Shown piece after piece: positions 10,990-21,881 of a DNA stretch of 64,000 bases. This DNA comes from Euphorbia lathyris (taxonomy: Eukaryota; Streptophyta; Magnoliopsida; Malpighiales; Euphorbiaceae). The notes under the pieces were generated by a model, which was not told where the DNA came from, ran no database searches, and saw only the letters and a list, made by a program, of their open reading frames with translations. A program made the translations under genes and the position numbers. The stretch spans positions 77,809,001 through 77,873,000 of the forward strand of contig NC_088913.1 in NCBI RefSeq assembly GCF_963576675.1. Direction: 5' to 3'. Positions within the stretch are counted from its first letter, which is position 1, and each line of letters opens with the position of its first letter.

Positions 10990-11762
10990 ATCTTTAGAGC
11001 GATGTCTAGGCTCCTCCATTCATCGTCGCTCTAGCTGTGCTCGCCTTCTAGGAATTTCAGGCATCAAATATCTATAGTGGTTGTTTTCATGTCTAAACAC
11101 TGGCTTATGGCGCACAATATTATCTGGCCGCCTGACGAATCGACTACGAGTTCGGAAATGTTGCCTCAGAGGTGATGGGCTTTGCAAGTAGTGGCTAGAA
11201 TGTCTAAGGGAATGTTTCCATATGGAACAAGTATTCTCTCTGTTGGAACGACATATGGCCTCTTCTGCCACTCGTAGTTTTTCTTTCATTTCAACCATCT
11301 ATGCCGTGTTCTCCGCCTTAATGCCATCCATTTCCCTTTGAACTTGGATGAGATTACAAATGAACTATCTACTAATATCATTGAGGAATCGCTGATGTTG
11401 AGGGTCCATGGGTTCCTTGTGGCACTGACCGTGAGAGACTCGTTGAGAATTCGGTTGAGATTCTGCAACCCTTCTTCTTAAATTATAAGTCTTAGAGGTC
11501 GACTGGTTGTCACTCCGTGAACTAAGTCGATAACTAGAATCATTACTGATTGGGAAGCGTGCTGGTCCATGCTCACCTCAACAATTGATGTCCTGCAATA
11601 TGTGATGCCTTCTTGGACCTTCATGAGTAACCTGAAATGGAAGTAACTGTTGGTTAGATAGGGGCCGACATCCAGTGAATCCGCTTCAATGCTTAAGTTA
11701 GCAAAGGTTGGAGATAATAGGAATATTGGTGAATGTGATGTTTACATACCTTTTAAAGGGTG
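10990..11762 (-). pseudogene. gypsy gag N-terminal region and LTR end, interrupted at 11762
   Basis: Minus-strand frames encode a short helical EMKEKLRVAEEA segment followed by an Arg/His/Pro/Ser-rich basic stretch (11020-11298), like the N-terminal part of Tat-type gag. LTR-like sequence (11690-11762) continues after the inserted element at 15518. The gag-protease element at 11763-15512 landed here with a GGGTG duplication. No full-length frame survives, and the family call is tentative. Confidence 0.4.
11758..11762 (+). repeat. target-site duplication GGGTG (left)
   Basis: GGGTG immediately precedes the LTR start at 11763 and recurs at 15513-15517 immediately after the other LTR. Confidence 0.9.
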
Positions 11763-12513
11763 TGATGTAGATTGAAATCGACTGGAGGTTTTAATCGTAA
11801 ACCAACAAAGATTACAAACTTTTCAAGCTTAACTTGAAGGTTGAATAAACCCAACAAGGAAGATACCTTGGCTCCAATGGAGGCTAATATTCTTAATTCA
11901 TCAAAAGTTAAGAAACATTACAAAATGAGGAGAATATATACTCCTACAAAATAGAAAGCAAAGGACTAAAAGACCCCCCCTAGGGTTACCAACAACTAAG
12001 GAGCCCTAGGGGTAAAATAGGAAATGCATAATGATAGATATTAGGGTAATTAAGTTCAATGGCAAAGTGGTAAATAGTAGAGTGGCAAAACAGTAATAAA
12101 GGAGGTGGCAGATCTTGTCTTCGACAAGAAGAACTTGAGGAAGAAGTATTCTCCAACGCGTGTACGCCCCGCGCCAACCTCAGTACGCCCCGCGTGGTTG
12201 TGTTACTGGTCATGGTGGTTCTTGCTTAGTATCCTCACGCGTGGCGCTCCCCGAAGTACGCTCCGCGTGCTTACCCTCCTGGACAGGATCCTCTTCCAGA
12301 GCTCGCTCCACGCCCCGCGCCTTGCCAGACATGCCCCGCGTGTATGACCTCTTGGGTTGTTCCCCCGATTTCGAACCCTTCGCGCCCCGCGTCCCATTGG
12401 ATACGCTCGGCGTGCTCTGTTGTTCGCCCTTTCCTTCATCTCCCTCGGCTAACTTTCTACAGGTCCCATCCTTCAACTCTAGGTCCACCTTTAGGGGCTG
12501 GATGCCCTCATCA
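11763..12513 (-). repeat. 3' LTR of gag-protease element
   Basis: It is 751 bp and near-identical to 14763-15512. On the minus strand it starts TGATGAGGGC and ends TACATCA. Its U3 side (right) carries the CpG-rich palindrome array, and the gag-protease frame runs on into it to 12210. Confidence 0.95.
12150..12415 (-). promoter_or_regulatory. array of CpG-rich palindromic 11-mers (ACGCYCCGCGT) in U3
   Basis: About eight units of the form ACGC-(C/T)CC-GCGT lie 100-360 bp inside the LTR start; examples are at 12162, 12184, 12251, 12309, 12332, 12390 and 12402. Each is an inverted repeat around a 3-bp centre. The local GC content is far above the flanks. The same array is in the sister LTR (15150-15410). 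The same motif, mostly in the other orientation, occurs six times in the related solo LTR (22325-22490). A role as a transcription-factor or methylation platform is inference. Confidence 0.6.
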
Positions 12514-14735
12514 TACTCCCCTTCTTTAAAAGAGTTGGACCCCAACTCAATGGTAGCACAAGGGTGACTCTTCCCCAAGGTTGACATTCCGCTCACCCCG
12601 TTAACAAGACTCTTCTCTTGGCTCGGGTTACTCGTTACTAGCAATCCAACAGGCTGTCTAACGTTTGCATCTTCTAGCGGCGCTGGTTCTCGGCTAGGGC
12701 ACACAATCAAGGTGGCTTTCTTTTCTCCCTTGGTGGGACCCGTCAATGGTGTGAGAATGTACTTGACCCCATCTTTGAATACAGTGTACGTGTTGTTCCT
12801 TCCCACATGTGAGGCGTCCCAGTCGAATTACCAAGGTCTCCCAAGAAGCAAGTGATACACATCCATATCAACCACATCACATATAACCTCATCGTGGTAG
12901 GCCCCAATAGAGATAGGGACCCTACACCGGTGAGTGACATTAAGCTTCTCCCCCTCTTTAATCCAACCCACTCGATATGGATTCGGATGTGGCTCGGGCA
13001 CTAAGCCGAACTTGCTCAAAGCGGCTTTGCTAAGGATGTTCTCTTGACTTCCACCATCAACAATTAACTCACATTTCAATCCGTGGATTAGGCCTCTAGT
13101 TCTAAACAATTGATGCCTCGGGTCATGTTCCTGTTCCACCGTCATAAGAATTCTCTTCACTACATGGACTCCCTGGTCATCTCCGGATGATCTGCTGTCC
13201 ACGGGCTCACAATATACACCCCCGTTTCCTCCATACTCATCATCCTCGTACCTCTCAACCATATTAGCGCTCCTTCTCCTTGGACATTCATTCGAGCGGT
13301 GGCCCGGTTCGTTGCACCGAAAGCACTTATACGGAGCCGGTTTGGTGTACGGGTTGTTGCCTTTAGGAGGGGCGGCTATCCTAAAGGGTCGCACATCTCC
13401 GCTAGGTGATTTTCCCCCACTCAAGATCTTAGTGCCACTTGAACTAGCGCCACATTTATCCTTGTCCACCCCCTTGGACTCTTCTCCCTCCTCACATGCT
13501 TCCTCAATCTTTGGCCTCCGATACCCATCACGTGCCCTAACATTCAATTGAGACTCGGCCTTCAAGGCTAGATTCCTCATGTCTTGAATCCGGATTACCA
13601 TTTGTGTCCCAATTCTGTCTTGAATATTATACCATAGCCCCTCTAGATACCTTGACGTCTTTTGGCTTTCGGTCTCCGACAAGTTAGCCCTTGCCGAAAG
13701 CCTCAAGAACTCCAAAGTATACTCGTGTATGCTCCTAGGCCCTTGTGAACAATTCCGGTAGGAGCTGTAGATGTACTGTTTATAGTCGGGTGGTAAAAAC
13801 CGTTCTCTCATCATCGATTTCATCCTCCTCCAAGACCTAATCGGTTCCATTCCTCCTCTTCTCCTCTCTTCCTTCATATTATCCCACCATACCGAGGCTC
13901 CCCCTTTCAACCTATATGCCACTAACCGAACTCTCCTATCTTTCGGTATACCCGCATAGTCGAAGAACCTCTCCACCTCTAGTAACCAATCAAGGAACCC
14001 CTCAATGTCAAGTTCCCCTCCAAATGAAGGTAGATCAACCTTGAGCTTGAACGCATCATCCCTATCATAGTGTCCTCCATACCCCATTCTCCCATTCATT
14101 CCGTCTCTATATCCGCCCCTATCAATAGCATGACCCCCATACGGATCATTCATCCCATAATTTCCCCTTTTGTGACCACCTACATCATCATCATTCAAAA
14201 TATCCAAATTCCCAACACGCACATGCGCGGGACCAACAACATCATGCATATTCATATCATTCACATGCCTAACATCCCCAATACCGACATCATGCCTAAT
14301 ACCCATGTTTCTAGCAATCCTATTCAAATCGAATTCATCAAATAGGTCGTCATCGCTATCACTATCGGCATTTCTAATGACCATGGCGTTAGGGTGCCTT
14401 ACCTCATGAACCCGAGGGTCCACTCGTTATGGTGCTTAATTTCTCAAAGGAGGTGGCGTTGGGTGTCCATCCGGTGGAGGCCGGATGGCATCTTCATTTC
14501 TCCGGTGAGGGTCTCCGACGGGTTGAGTGTGGGCATTCCGAAACTCAAGAGCAAGTCTCTCCATGGCAAGGAGCATTTCTCTTCTACCCGCTTCTTGCTT
14601 CTCTTCAAGCTCTATCATCTTATCATTCATTGCCTTCATATTTGCTTCTATTGCCTCAAACCTTTGGTCATTGACTCCCATGGCTTCGGTGGTGATACGT
14701 GGTTGAACCATTTCCGAGAAGAAGTCTCCGGTCAA
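12210..14735 (-). pseudogene. chromovirus-like gag-protease frame with three nonsense codons
   Basis: One frame runs from an ATG at 14735 to a stop at 12210. It is broken by TAA at 14436-14438, TAA at 14427-14429 and TAA at 12825-12827. The first 99 residues hold a coiled-coil-like Glu/Met/Lys segment. After the two upstream stops, 14420-12828 encodes about 530 residues: a disordered Asp/His/Gly/Met-rich start, a gag domain (about residues 130-295, with the FLDWLLEVERFF and WWDNM motifs), a CCHC zinc knuckle CFRCNEPGHRSNEC (367-380), and an aspartic protease (452-531, DGG active-site motif then HLLLGRPW). Past the third stop the frame continues with NNTYTVFKDGVKYILTPL, as in chromovirus proteins of the CRM/Reina type, then enters the 3' LTR. 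The nearest ATG after the middle stop is at 14384. Each stop could be one C-to-T change in CAA (inference). The gag would form the particle and bind RNA, and the protease would cleave it. Confidence 0.85.
12514..12530 (-). other. polypurine tract of gag-protease element
   Basis: On the minus strand TTTTAAAGAAGGGGAGTA directly precedes the LTR start TGATGAGG. Confidence 0.8.
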
Positions 14736-14745
14736 GGAAAACGAC

Positions 14746-14762
14746 TTGGCTCTGATACCAAC
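14746..14762 (-). other. primer-binding site, tRNA-iMet type
   Basis: On the minus strand TTGGTATCAGAGCCAAG lies 2 bases inside the 5' LTR. TGGTATCAGAGC is the standard complement of the 3' end of plant initiator tRNA-Met. Confidence 0.9.
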
Positions 14763-15512
14763 TGATGTAGATTGAAATCGACTGGAGCTTTTAATCGTAA
14801 ACCAACAAAGATTACAAACTTTTCAAGCTTAACTTGAAGGTTGAATAAACCCAACAAGGAAGATACCTTGGCTCCAATGGAGGCTAATATTCTTAATTCA
14901 TCAAAAGTTAAGAAACATTACAAAATGAGGAGAATATATACTCCTACAAAATAGAAAGCAAAGGACTAAGAGACCCCCTTAGGGTTACCAACAACTAAGG
15001 AGCCCTAGGGGTAAAATAGGAAATGCATAATGATAGGTATTAGGGTAATTAAGTTCAATGGCAAAGTGGTAAATAGTAGAGTGGCAAAACAGTAATAAAG
15101 GAGGTGGCAGATCTTGTCTTCAAAAAGAAGAACTTGAGGAAGAAGTATTCTCCAGCGCGTGTACGCCCCGCGCCAACCTCGGTACGCCCCGCGTGGTTGT
15201 GTTACTAGTCATGGTGGTTCTTGCTGAGTATCCTCACGCGTGGTGCTCCGCGAAGTACGCTCCGCGTGCTTTCCCTCCTGGATAGGATCCTCTGCCAGAG
15301 CTTGCTCCACGCCCCGCGCCTCGCCAGACACGCCCCGCTTGTATGACCTCTTGGGTTGTTCCCCCGATTTCGAACCCTTCGCACCCCGCGTCCCACTGGA
15401 TACGCTCCGCGTGCTCTGTTGTTCGCCCTTTCCTTCATCTCCGTCGGCTAACTTTCTACGGGTCCCATCCTTCAACTCCGGGTCCACCTTTAGGGGCTGG
15501 ATGCCCTCATCA
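14763..15512 (-). repeat. 5' LTR of gag-protease element
   Basis: It is 750 bp and about 96% identical by eye to 11763-12513, with matching termini. The CpG-rich 11-mer array recurs at about 15150-15410. A short open frame here (15209-15487) is the LTR copy of the C-terminal part of the gag-protease frame, not a separate gene. Confidence 0.95.
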
Positions 15513-15517
15513 GGGTG
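15513..15517 (+). repeat. target-site duplication GGGTG (right)
   Basis: It matches 11758-11762 exactly. Confidence 0.9.
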
Positions 15518-15930
15518 CTCACCTTATCTATGTATAGCAGCTTCCGAGGATGATTGTCGTAATCTTGAGAGTATGCACTAATGACTCACTGGACATGTGT
15601 CGTCTTTCAGTTGGTTTTGCAACCTCCATACTACCACAATGTCGGATGGTGCACCTTGGCATGTAGCAAGAATTCCATCATGTGTCATTGTTCGATTGAT
15701 CCTAAAACCTTCAGAAGATTATGATGTCAACAACTGTCTTTTGTGTAACTGTCTAATCCAAGGGCTCTGATTCTTTTACCGTACGGATACCGAAATGAAT
15801 GGTGGATATAGATCCACGTGGCCGGAAGACACCGTTTACATTTTTAGAAAATATTCCTTACTTCGGATCAGACGGTTCATGTACGTCATTGATCCACGTA
15901 CAAGAGATATTTTCTAGAAATATTCCTTAA
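15518..15930 (-). mobile_element. continuation of the interrupted gypsy LTR remnant
   Basis: This sequence resumes the LTR-like DNA that stops at 11762. It is richer in GC than the DNA beyond 15930 and has no coding similarity. The boundary near 15930 is set only by the change in composition. Confidence 0.35.
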
Positions 15931-16844
15931 AGTATCACACTTCTAACCAAATTAGATATTCACATGACTACATTTAACTTCAATAGTAACCAAAAGTTTA
16001 ATATATACAACTATAACTAACCAAAAAAAACTAATTCTAAAAAAAAAAAAAGGACTTTATCAATGAGTAAAAAGTGAAAAGTTCTCTTTTTCCTTAACTA
16101 AACAGTGTCCTTGTATGAATACTACTATGTGTGACATTTTGAAGAAGTGATATTTGAACACAAAACTCATTCTCATAATAAAATAAAAAGAGGATAAATT
16201 GATAATCATTTACACACACGACTGGCTTGTTTAATCAAAGATCTTAAAAGATTTGCTTAACATCTCCTTTCTATTGAAGATATATACTAAGTGTGGGTAC
16301 AAGATAGGAAAGCACCAAAGCTTAGTATATATATATATATATATATAAAAAAAGGTTATATGTAATATGGTTGACTTCACATCTTAAGAAAAAAAAGGAC
16401 CAAACTTTTCAATTGAAGTAATCTGAAGTTCCATTATTACTTCCTTAGCAAGATAAGGTTTCTTTTTTTCTTTTCTTTGCCACCCATACATATTGTCTTG
16501 TTAAGAATCTTCATTCTCATTACGTAATTTCTGAATTGGATAAGAAAAGTGTTCTTTTGTGTTTCTCTTTTGTCTCTTGAACCATTTCCTTTGCCTAACC
16601 AAAATGTCTCTTCATTTTAGATAACTATTTAACTTCTTTTGTTTCTCACTTAATTATCTCTCTTAATCATACTTTATTAAGGTTATCTTGAGCATGCAAT
16701 ACTTATTAAGGTTGGGAATTAATTAAATACTTCTTTCTTGAATTTGTTAGTTAGAAAGTAAAGTAAAAATAGACGAATAACCACTTTCTTGAATTCGTTT
16801 CTTCACCACGAAGTGTGTAAACCTCGTAGAGATTCAAGATCGAA
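15931..16844. other. AT-rich intergenic DNA, no gene seen
   Basis: There is a (TA)n microsatellite at 16326-16347 and several poly(A)/poly(T) runs. No coding or transposon signature was recognised. Confidence 0.5.
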
Positions 16845-17400
16845 ATGAAACATACTCAAAGTCGAGTTGCAAGGTGTCACGGGGTCAAGTCTAAGCCAGG
16901 CCAGAACCCCATGTGTCGCCTCGACTTTCCCCAAGTCTCGCCCAACCGCCTCCTACCGAAGGGGTCTATCCCTTTTAAGTGTCCCGTCAATGCGTCTATT
17001 GGTATTCCGTCCTGGAGGGTGTCAATGTGGTTAAACCCCGTCCTAAAATGAGCATGCACTATGGGCTCTTGGCGGTCCTATAGTGTCCATAGAGTTATCC
17101 TCTATGAAGACATTCGCCTCCCTTCACGAAGGACGTATGCCCGACTCTCATGTCCCTAGTGGAGAAGGGTGGATCGCTTAAACCAGTTTCGACTACTGAT
17201 CCAAGAGTAGCGGAGATCCAACGCTAGGGTAGTCCCTATCCTCTATAGTGTTCCTTATACCAACTCCACGTCTTCTATCAGCATACGTTGATATCTCTCA
17301 TTCGCCACTCCATGTTGAAGCCTTCTTGTAGCTTTGCCAATGCTTGGGGTTGAGTTTGCCTATGGCCCCCTCTTTCCCCCCCGTGCCGGGGATTATGAGT
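16845..17400. other. unidentified GC-rich island
   Basis: About 550 bp near 50% GC sits between long AT-rich flanks. It is not repeated elsewhere in the window. Open frames on both strands reach only 60-68 codons, and I could not match them to a family. Possible origins are a nuclear copy of organelle DNA, a fragment of an unrecognised retroelement, or a decayed gene. I looked for rRNA and tRNA features and recognised none. Confidence 0.4.
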
Positions 17401-18299
17401 TTAAGTATTATTTTTTTTTTATGTTTGACGTTTTCTAATCTTTTAGTTAGGGCTTTTAAGTAATTTTTAGAAGAGCATAAATTATTGCTTTGTAGCTACC
17501 TTTATCATATTATAATCAAATTTCAGATTTGTTTGAGTGAGTTAGGGTTTTTACTTAAAATTCAGAAATTCTCAAGTCTTTCAAGTTTAGTTTGAGAATT
17601 CTTTATTAATTCAAGGTTAAAACTTCTATTTTTTTCTCTCAATTCCTCTATGCATTGGTTATTAAACTCAGGTTGGTTAATAGTAGATCAGCCATCTTTT
17701 TTTAACACGATAATCCGATAAATATTCAACCTTATAAGCGTCATGCTCTAAATATTAAACTGTGAATGTATAAAATTATCACAAATGTTATTAATTATTT
17801 TATGTATGTGAAAGTTATACTTTTCTCTTTAGGTACCCTTTCAAAAAGAGTTGGACAATGTTAGTTGATATAATATATAACCTTTGAAATTGAATGGTGC
17901 CTTACATGTGGGAGGCAAAAATGTGGATACAGAAAGAATTGATCAGAAGGTAAAAGTTAGAATATGCGCATATATAAGGTTGTTTGCCAAGTTAAAAAGT
18001 GGAAAGCTAAGCAAGCCATTAATGGCAGACAAGCTAGAGCAATCATATGTTTCAAGTCTTCATTTCCTATCATTCATTTTCCAATTCAACTTGCTTCACT
18101 AAACGAATAATGGATACTCTTATATCATACTTTGGGAATTTGAAGAAAAAAAGCCCATTGTTAATCAAGATGAGATAGGATGATGGAAGTTAAGTTGATT
18201 GGTTATATGTATTGCTCTGAAATTATATATACATGAGCTCAATTTGTATTTAAATTCTTATGTATTAAAAAGTAATTTTCAACCATAAGAAATGATATG
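17401..18299. other. AT-rich intergenic DNA, no gene seen
   Basis: No recognisable feature. The 72-codon frame at 17884-18102 has no known domain and its context gives no support. Confidence 0.5.
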
Positions 18300-18304
18300 G
18301 TAAA

Positions 18305-19571
18305 TGTTGAGTCAAGTCTAACCGTCGGTTTGACTTCCTTAGCTGCATGTTGACTTATATTGGGGTGCATCCTCAGTGTATTATGATGCCAATGTTAGTA
18401 ATTAATGAGAGTGAAGAAAATGGAATATAATATAAATGAAGAGAGATCGAGTAGATATTATCCATAAATAAGCTTTTATGAGTGTGAAAGTATCAGTTTA
18501 CTCCTAGATTGGGAAGTGGGGTAGTTTTTACCATGGACTTGTGAGCTTGCTTTATCCGTGGGCTTCTTAAATTTGGATGAACTTGAGAAAGTAATTCAGT
18601 CTCTTGTTTAGACTGTTCGAAACAAATGCCCTCCACTTACTCTATTTCGAACATTAATGTGAAGAGGCAGTTAATGATTTATACGATTTGCTATTATCCT
18701 GATGTTTAATTATTGTCGATTGATGCCTATATAACCGTTGGAGGTCTGTCCTTAGTTAGCAGTGGACACACGACACACAAACAGTAAGTGTGTTCTAGAA
18801 AACCATTACTGCCCCCCAATTAAGACATGGTTTTAGTAGTCTAAAGATGCAGAGACCTTGTAGATGTAGTTATCTCTCAATTTCTTTTACCATTTGATAT
18901 CGATATTATAAACTAGAGACATGGCGGCTATTATCCTCTTTGTAGTTTATGATATTTCTTGATCTTTAAGTAGATTGATGAATCAGATAAGTAAACTACT
19001 TATCAGGTTATGATCATACACTTCTCAATCTTACTTTTCAAGTGGTCTGTGATATCATCTCACTGTTACATGAGTGGTAATTCCATCATTTCACTATCAA
19101 TGTTAATGTGTTCACCTAATCATACTCGTATTTGGAATCATGTTACAGCATGTTAGGTGTATATCAAAGTGAACCGGATTTCACTGAAATCTGGTCTGAA
19201 GATAATTAGAGATCTACTTAAGAAAACTTATGACACCACCACCATGTAGTTTTCTCAAGTGGATCAATCCAGCCACATGTATGCAACATGTACCTATATT
19301 CACAACTGAATAACAAGTGCTATGACTAGTATTAATTACTACCATACATTCGAATATACAAGTTTGTGGTCCTAATAATTCCTATGATAGAATAGACTTG
19401 GGATATGGTTTTACGATTGTCAATCAATGGATTCTCTATTCATATAGCATAAGATATAAATGAACTAGATTAATGTCTTTATTAATATGACACGGATAGT
19501 GTGTCTATACAAGAGTAATCAAAGTATAATACAATATACAGGAACTAATGCCTAAGAACTAGGGCATACCA
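18305..19571 (-). mobile_element. solo LTR, copia type (1267 bp)
   Basis: On the minus strand it begins TGGTATGCCCTAGTTCTTAGG at 19571 and ends GACTTGACTCAACA at 18305. Flanking 5-mers are GTAAA (18300-18304) and GTAGA (19572-19576), a 4/5 match for a target duplication. The start resembles the copia LTR at 56879 (TGTTGGTGTATGCCCTAGTCC), and both contain a GATATACACCTAACAT / GACATACACCTAACAT block. No internal region is attached, so LTR-LTR recombination is the likely origin. Confidence 0.75.
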
Positions 19572-19576
19572 GTAGA

Positions 19577-20814
19577 TTCATCAAATGAAAAATCCCATTT
19601 GGCCTTCTTCCGTTGACCCATTTTTTCCATCTTTCGCTTCATTATAGGAAAATGGAAATTTTCCAAAGAATCCCTTATCTATAGTGACCATGGATCTCAT
19701 AGGCAACCCAGATATTTATAAGATCTTTCCTTCATACCATCGAAGGAAGTAAGGAAGGTCTTATTGCCGTTTGGGAAGAAAAAATCGAAGAAAAGAAAGG
19801 AAGATAAATCCTTTTGCAAAATCCCAAAAATAAATGCTAGAAGGATTGAATCATATGGAAATAAAAAAAAACATTCGTTGTTTTATAGAAGATGTCTTAA
19901 GAAAGAAGACGTTTGAAAAACATTATCAATATTGAGTACATGCAATAATGGGATCATCTACAGGTTGGAGCATGCTACAATTAATGTAAACATGTATAGG
20001 TAGAAAACACGCAACTGATTATAGACATGGAAATATGAGCATGGAAAATGAAGTGCCTTTAGAGAAACCTAAAAGGCGTTTTCTCCTCTTCTCATTGGGG
20101 GGAGGGGGAGGGGCTGGTAACAACAACCTAACTTTCTTAAAGTTGTTATTCAACTTGGCTTAAGGTCCATAAGGCAGTTCACAAGAGAATCAGTCGAATG
20201 TGTCCCTAAGAAAGAAGTGTGAGATGGTATATGGTAACCCACCATTCCATTGAGAACTCTTTTATTCAAAAAAAAACTTGGAATAATGCTTCCTAGGATT
20301 CTCGTGTCAAAGTTTTCTTAGCATTGTCCTTGGGGCTAAAATCATCTAAGACTTCTTTATCTTTCTTCCATCCAACGCTCTGTTTCCCAAGAAGATTATT
20401 ATTACTGACACTCTAATAAGGGGTATTAGGCATATTTTTTCTGCCTCATTTATCACATTCAGGGTATGATGTCTTGTCTTTTGTTAGATAATCCCATAAT
20501 TATAGATTCTCATATTGTAATTGTAATTGATTATCATCCATTTGGACTTGAGATCATGGACTTCGAGTTGCAACAGGCTTTTCGGTCATAGAATCCTCGA
20601 GATCATGGACTTCGAGGTCTTGTTCGCCATTGTTCAAGATTCTTTCCTCTCCATTACCCCCTTAGTGTGGGATCAACTATGTTTTTTAGGTCCTCAAATT
20701 GATGATTAGATTTCTTTCGACTAGTGTTCTCGGATAGTTGTCCGTTCATATTTTGGGAGAATGATTGAGTTGTTCGGACTGAGGATTTAGAATTCACGGA
20801 GTGGGACTCTACTC
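19577..20814. other. intergenic DNA with a PPT/LTR-start-like site
   Basis: A purine tract GGGGGGAGGGGGAGGGGC at 20097-20114 is followed by TGGTAACAACAACC. This is like the TGATAACAACCC start of the Tat-like LTR at 5050 behind its own G-rich tract. It may be the start of another decayed Tat-like LTR, but no partner or end was found. The rest shows no gene. Confidence 0.35.
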
Positions 20815-20819
20815 CCTCA

Positions 20820-21165
20820 ACTAAATATAGGTCTGGTCCAATTGCCAAGTTGACTTCCCTAGTTGCCCGTTGACTTGTACTAGGATGGACTCATTGGGTA
20901 CACATTGATACCAATGCTAATATCTAATTAGAGTAAAAAAAATTGGAACATAACATAATAAAGAAAGAGAAAGTAGATATTATCTATTTATAAGTTTTAT
21001 TTTTATTTTTTTTTTGATAATATCTATTTATAAGTTTTAAAGAGTGTGAAAGTAGTAAGTGGTGGGGCGGTTTCTACGATGGGTTTCTTGGTTTATTAGT
21101 GGGCTTTTTAGAGTTGGATGGATTTTAGAAAGCGAATTGCGCCTATTCAGACTTGATTGGATACA
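20820..21165 (-). mobile_element. LTR fragment related to 18305-18640
   Basis: The word order matches 18320-18630: TTGACTTCC..TAG.TGC, GTTGACTT, ATTGATACCAATG / ATGATGCCAATG, GTAGATATTATC, AAGTGGGG, GGGCTT. It has the same orientation and lies about 2.5 kb away. A short internal duplication of GATAATATCTATTTATAAGTTTT occurs at about 20978-21042. Confidence 0.6.
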
Positions 21166-21169
21166 TTAA

Positions 21170-21881
21170 ATGGGTTAAATTGAATTAAGAAAATTCATGA
21201 AAAGCAATGGAGTTTGAAGATGCTGATAATTTGCTTGTTATTTTTCTTTTAAATGCAAATCATGATTTCTTTTTATTCATTAAATCTTTGTACTTGTATT
21301 TTTATTAATTGAATTCTTATACTTCTATATTTTCTTGTAATGACCCCCTTTACACTTTGTAAACATGACACATTACAAAATCTCAATTAAATAAAAATAA
21401 AACTGCATGCTTTAAATTCTTTAGCATTGATTAGCTTTTGTATAGATTATAGTCTAAGAATTTAAAATAATTTTGCTAAATGAATGATTGTTATAGGGTT
21501 ATAGCATCATTGATTTTCTTTCAGTGATAGCCTAAAAAGAAGAGAGAAAATAAATAAATAAATAAATAAAAATAGAGAGGAATCCATGTGAGAATGGTTT
21601 AGAAGAAAAAGAGAAAGTGGGTTTTTGTGTGAATTGATGTTTGTTTTTGTTTTTTTGTTTAGGCAAATAAAACTCTTTTGATGTTACATTTCCTTCATCA
21701 TATTTTGACTTTCTTAAAATACAGAACGTGCACACATTACCCTCTTTCTATAAATACCAAATTAATATCTTTCAATATGGTATATATCATACTTTTTTAC
21801 ATATGATCGGTTTCGTATTATACTATTTAAAAATGTCAATTTAATTATTTTTATTAGAGGAATATATTGAAAAAAGAATTC
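21170..21881. other. AT-rich intergenic DNA, no gene seen
   Basis: Simple-sequence AAAT/TAAA tracts occur (for example 21549-21570). No coding similarity was recognised. Confidence 0.5.

Larger units (their letters stand above)
11763..15512 (-). mobile_element. complete non-autonomous chromovirus-like LTR retrotransposon (gag-protease only, TR-GAG-like)
   Basis: Two LTRs of about 750 bp (11763-12513 and 14763-15512) flank a 2.25-kb interior read on the minus strand. Both LTRs run TGATGA...TACATCA (minus), and a GGGTG duplication flanks the element. The primer site matches tRNA-iMet. A purine-rich tract abuts the 3' LTR. The interior encodes gag and protease but no RT, RNase H or integrase, so replication would need proteins in trans. 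The LTRs differ at roughly 30 positions by eye (about 4%), suggesting a fairly recent insertion. Elements with LTRs and only GAG have been described in plants as TR-GAG; this one also keeps protease. Confidence 0.95.

Noticed and set aside
12105..12567. Plus-strand open frames rich in Pro/Arg/Ser over the LTR, and similar ones at 15240-15581
   Set aside because: They are the antisense of the gag-protease C-terminal frame and the CpG-rich array; the LTR context explains them.
16845..17400. rRNA or tRNA gene cluster
   Set aside because: GC content suggested it, but I could not recognise conserved rRNA segments or a tRNA fold.
18305..21165. LTR pair (18305-19571 and 20820-21165) of one element
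   Set aside because: The first copy has its own near-perfect 5-bp duplication on both sides and the interval shows no pol sequence, so a solo LTR plus a separate fragment fits better.
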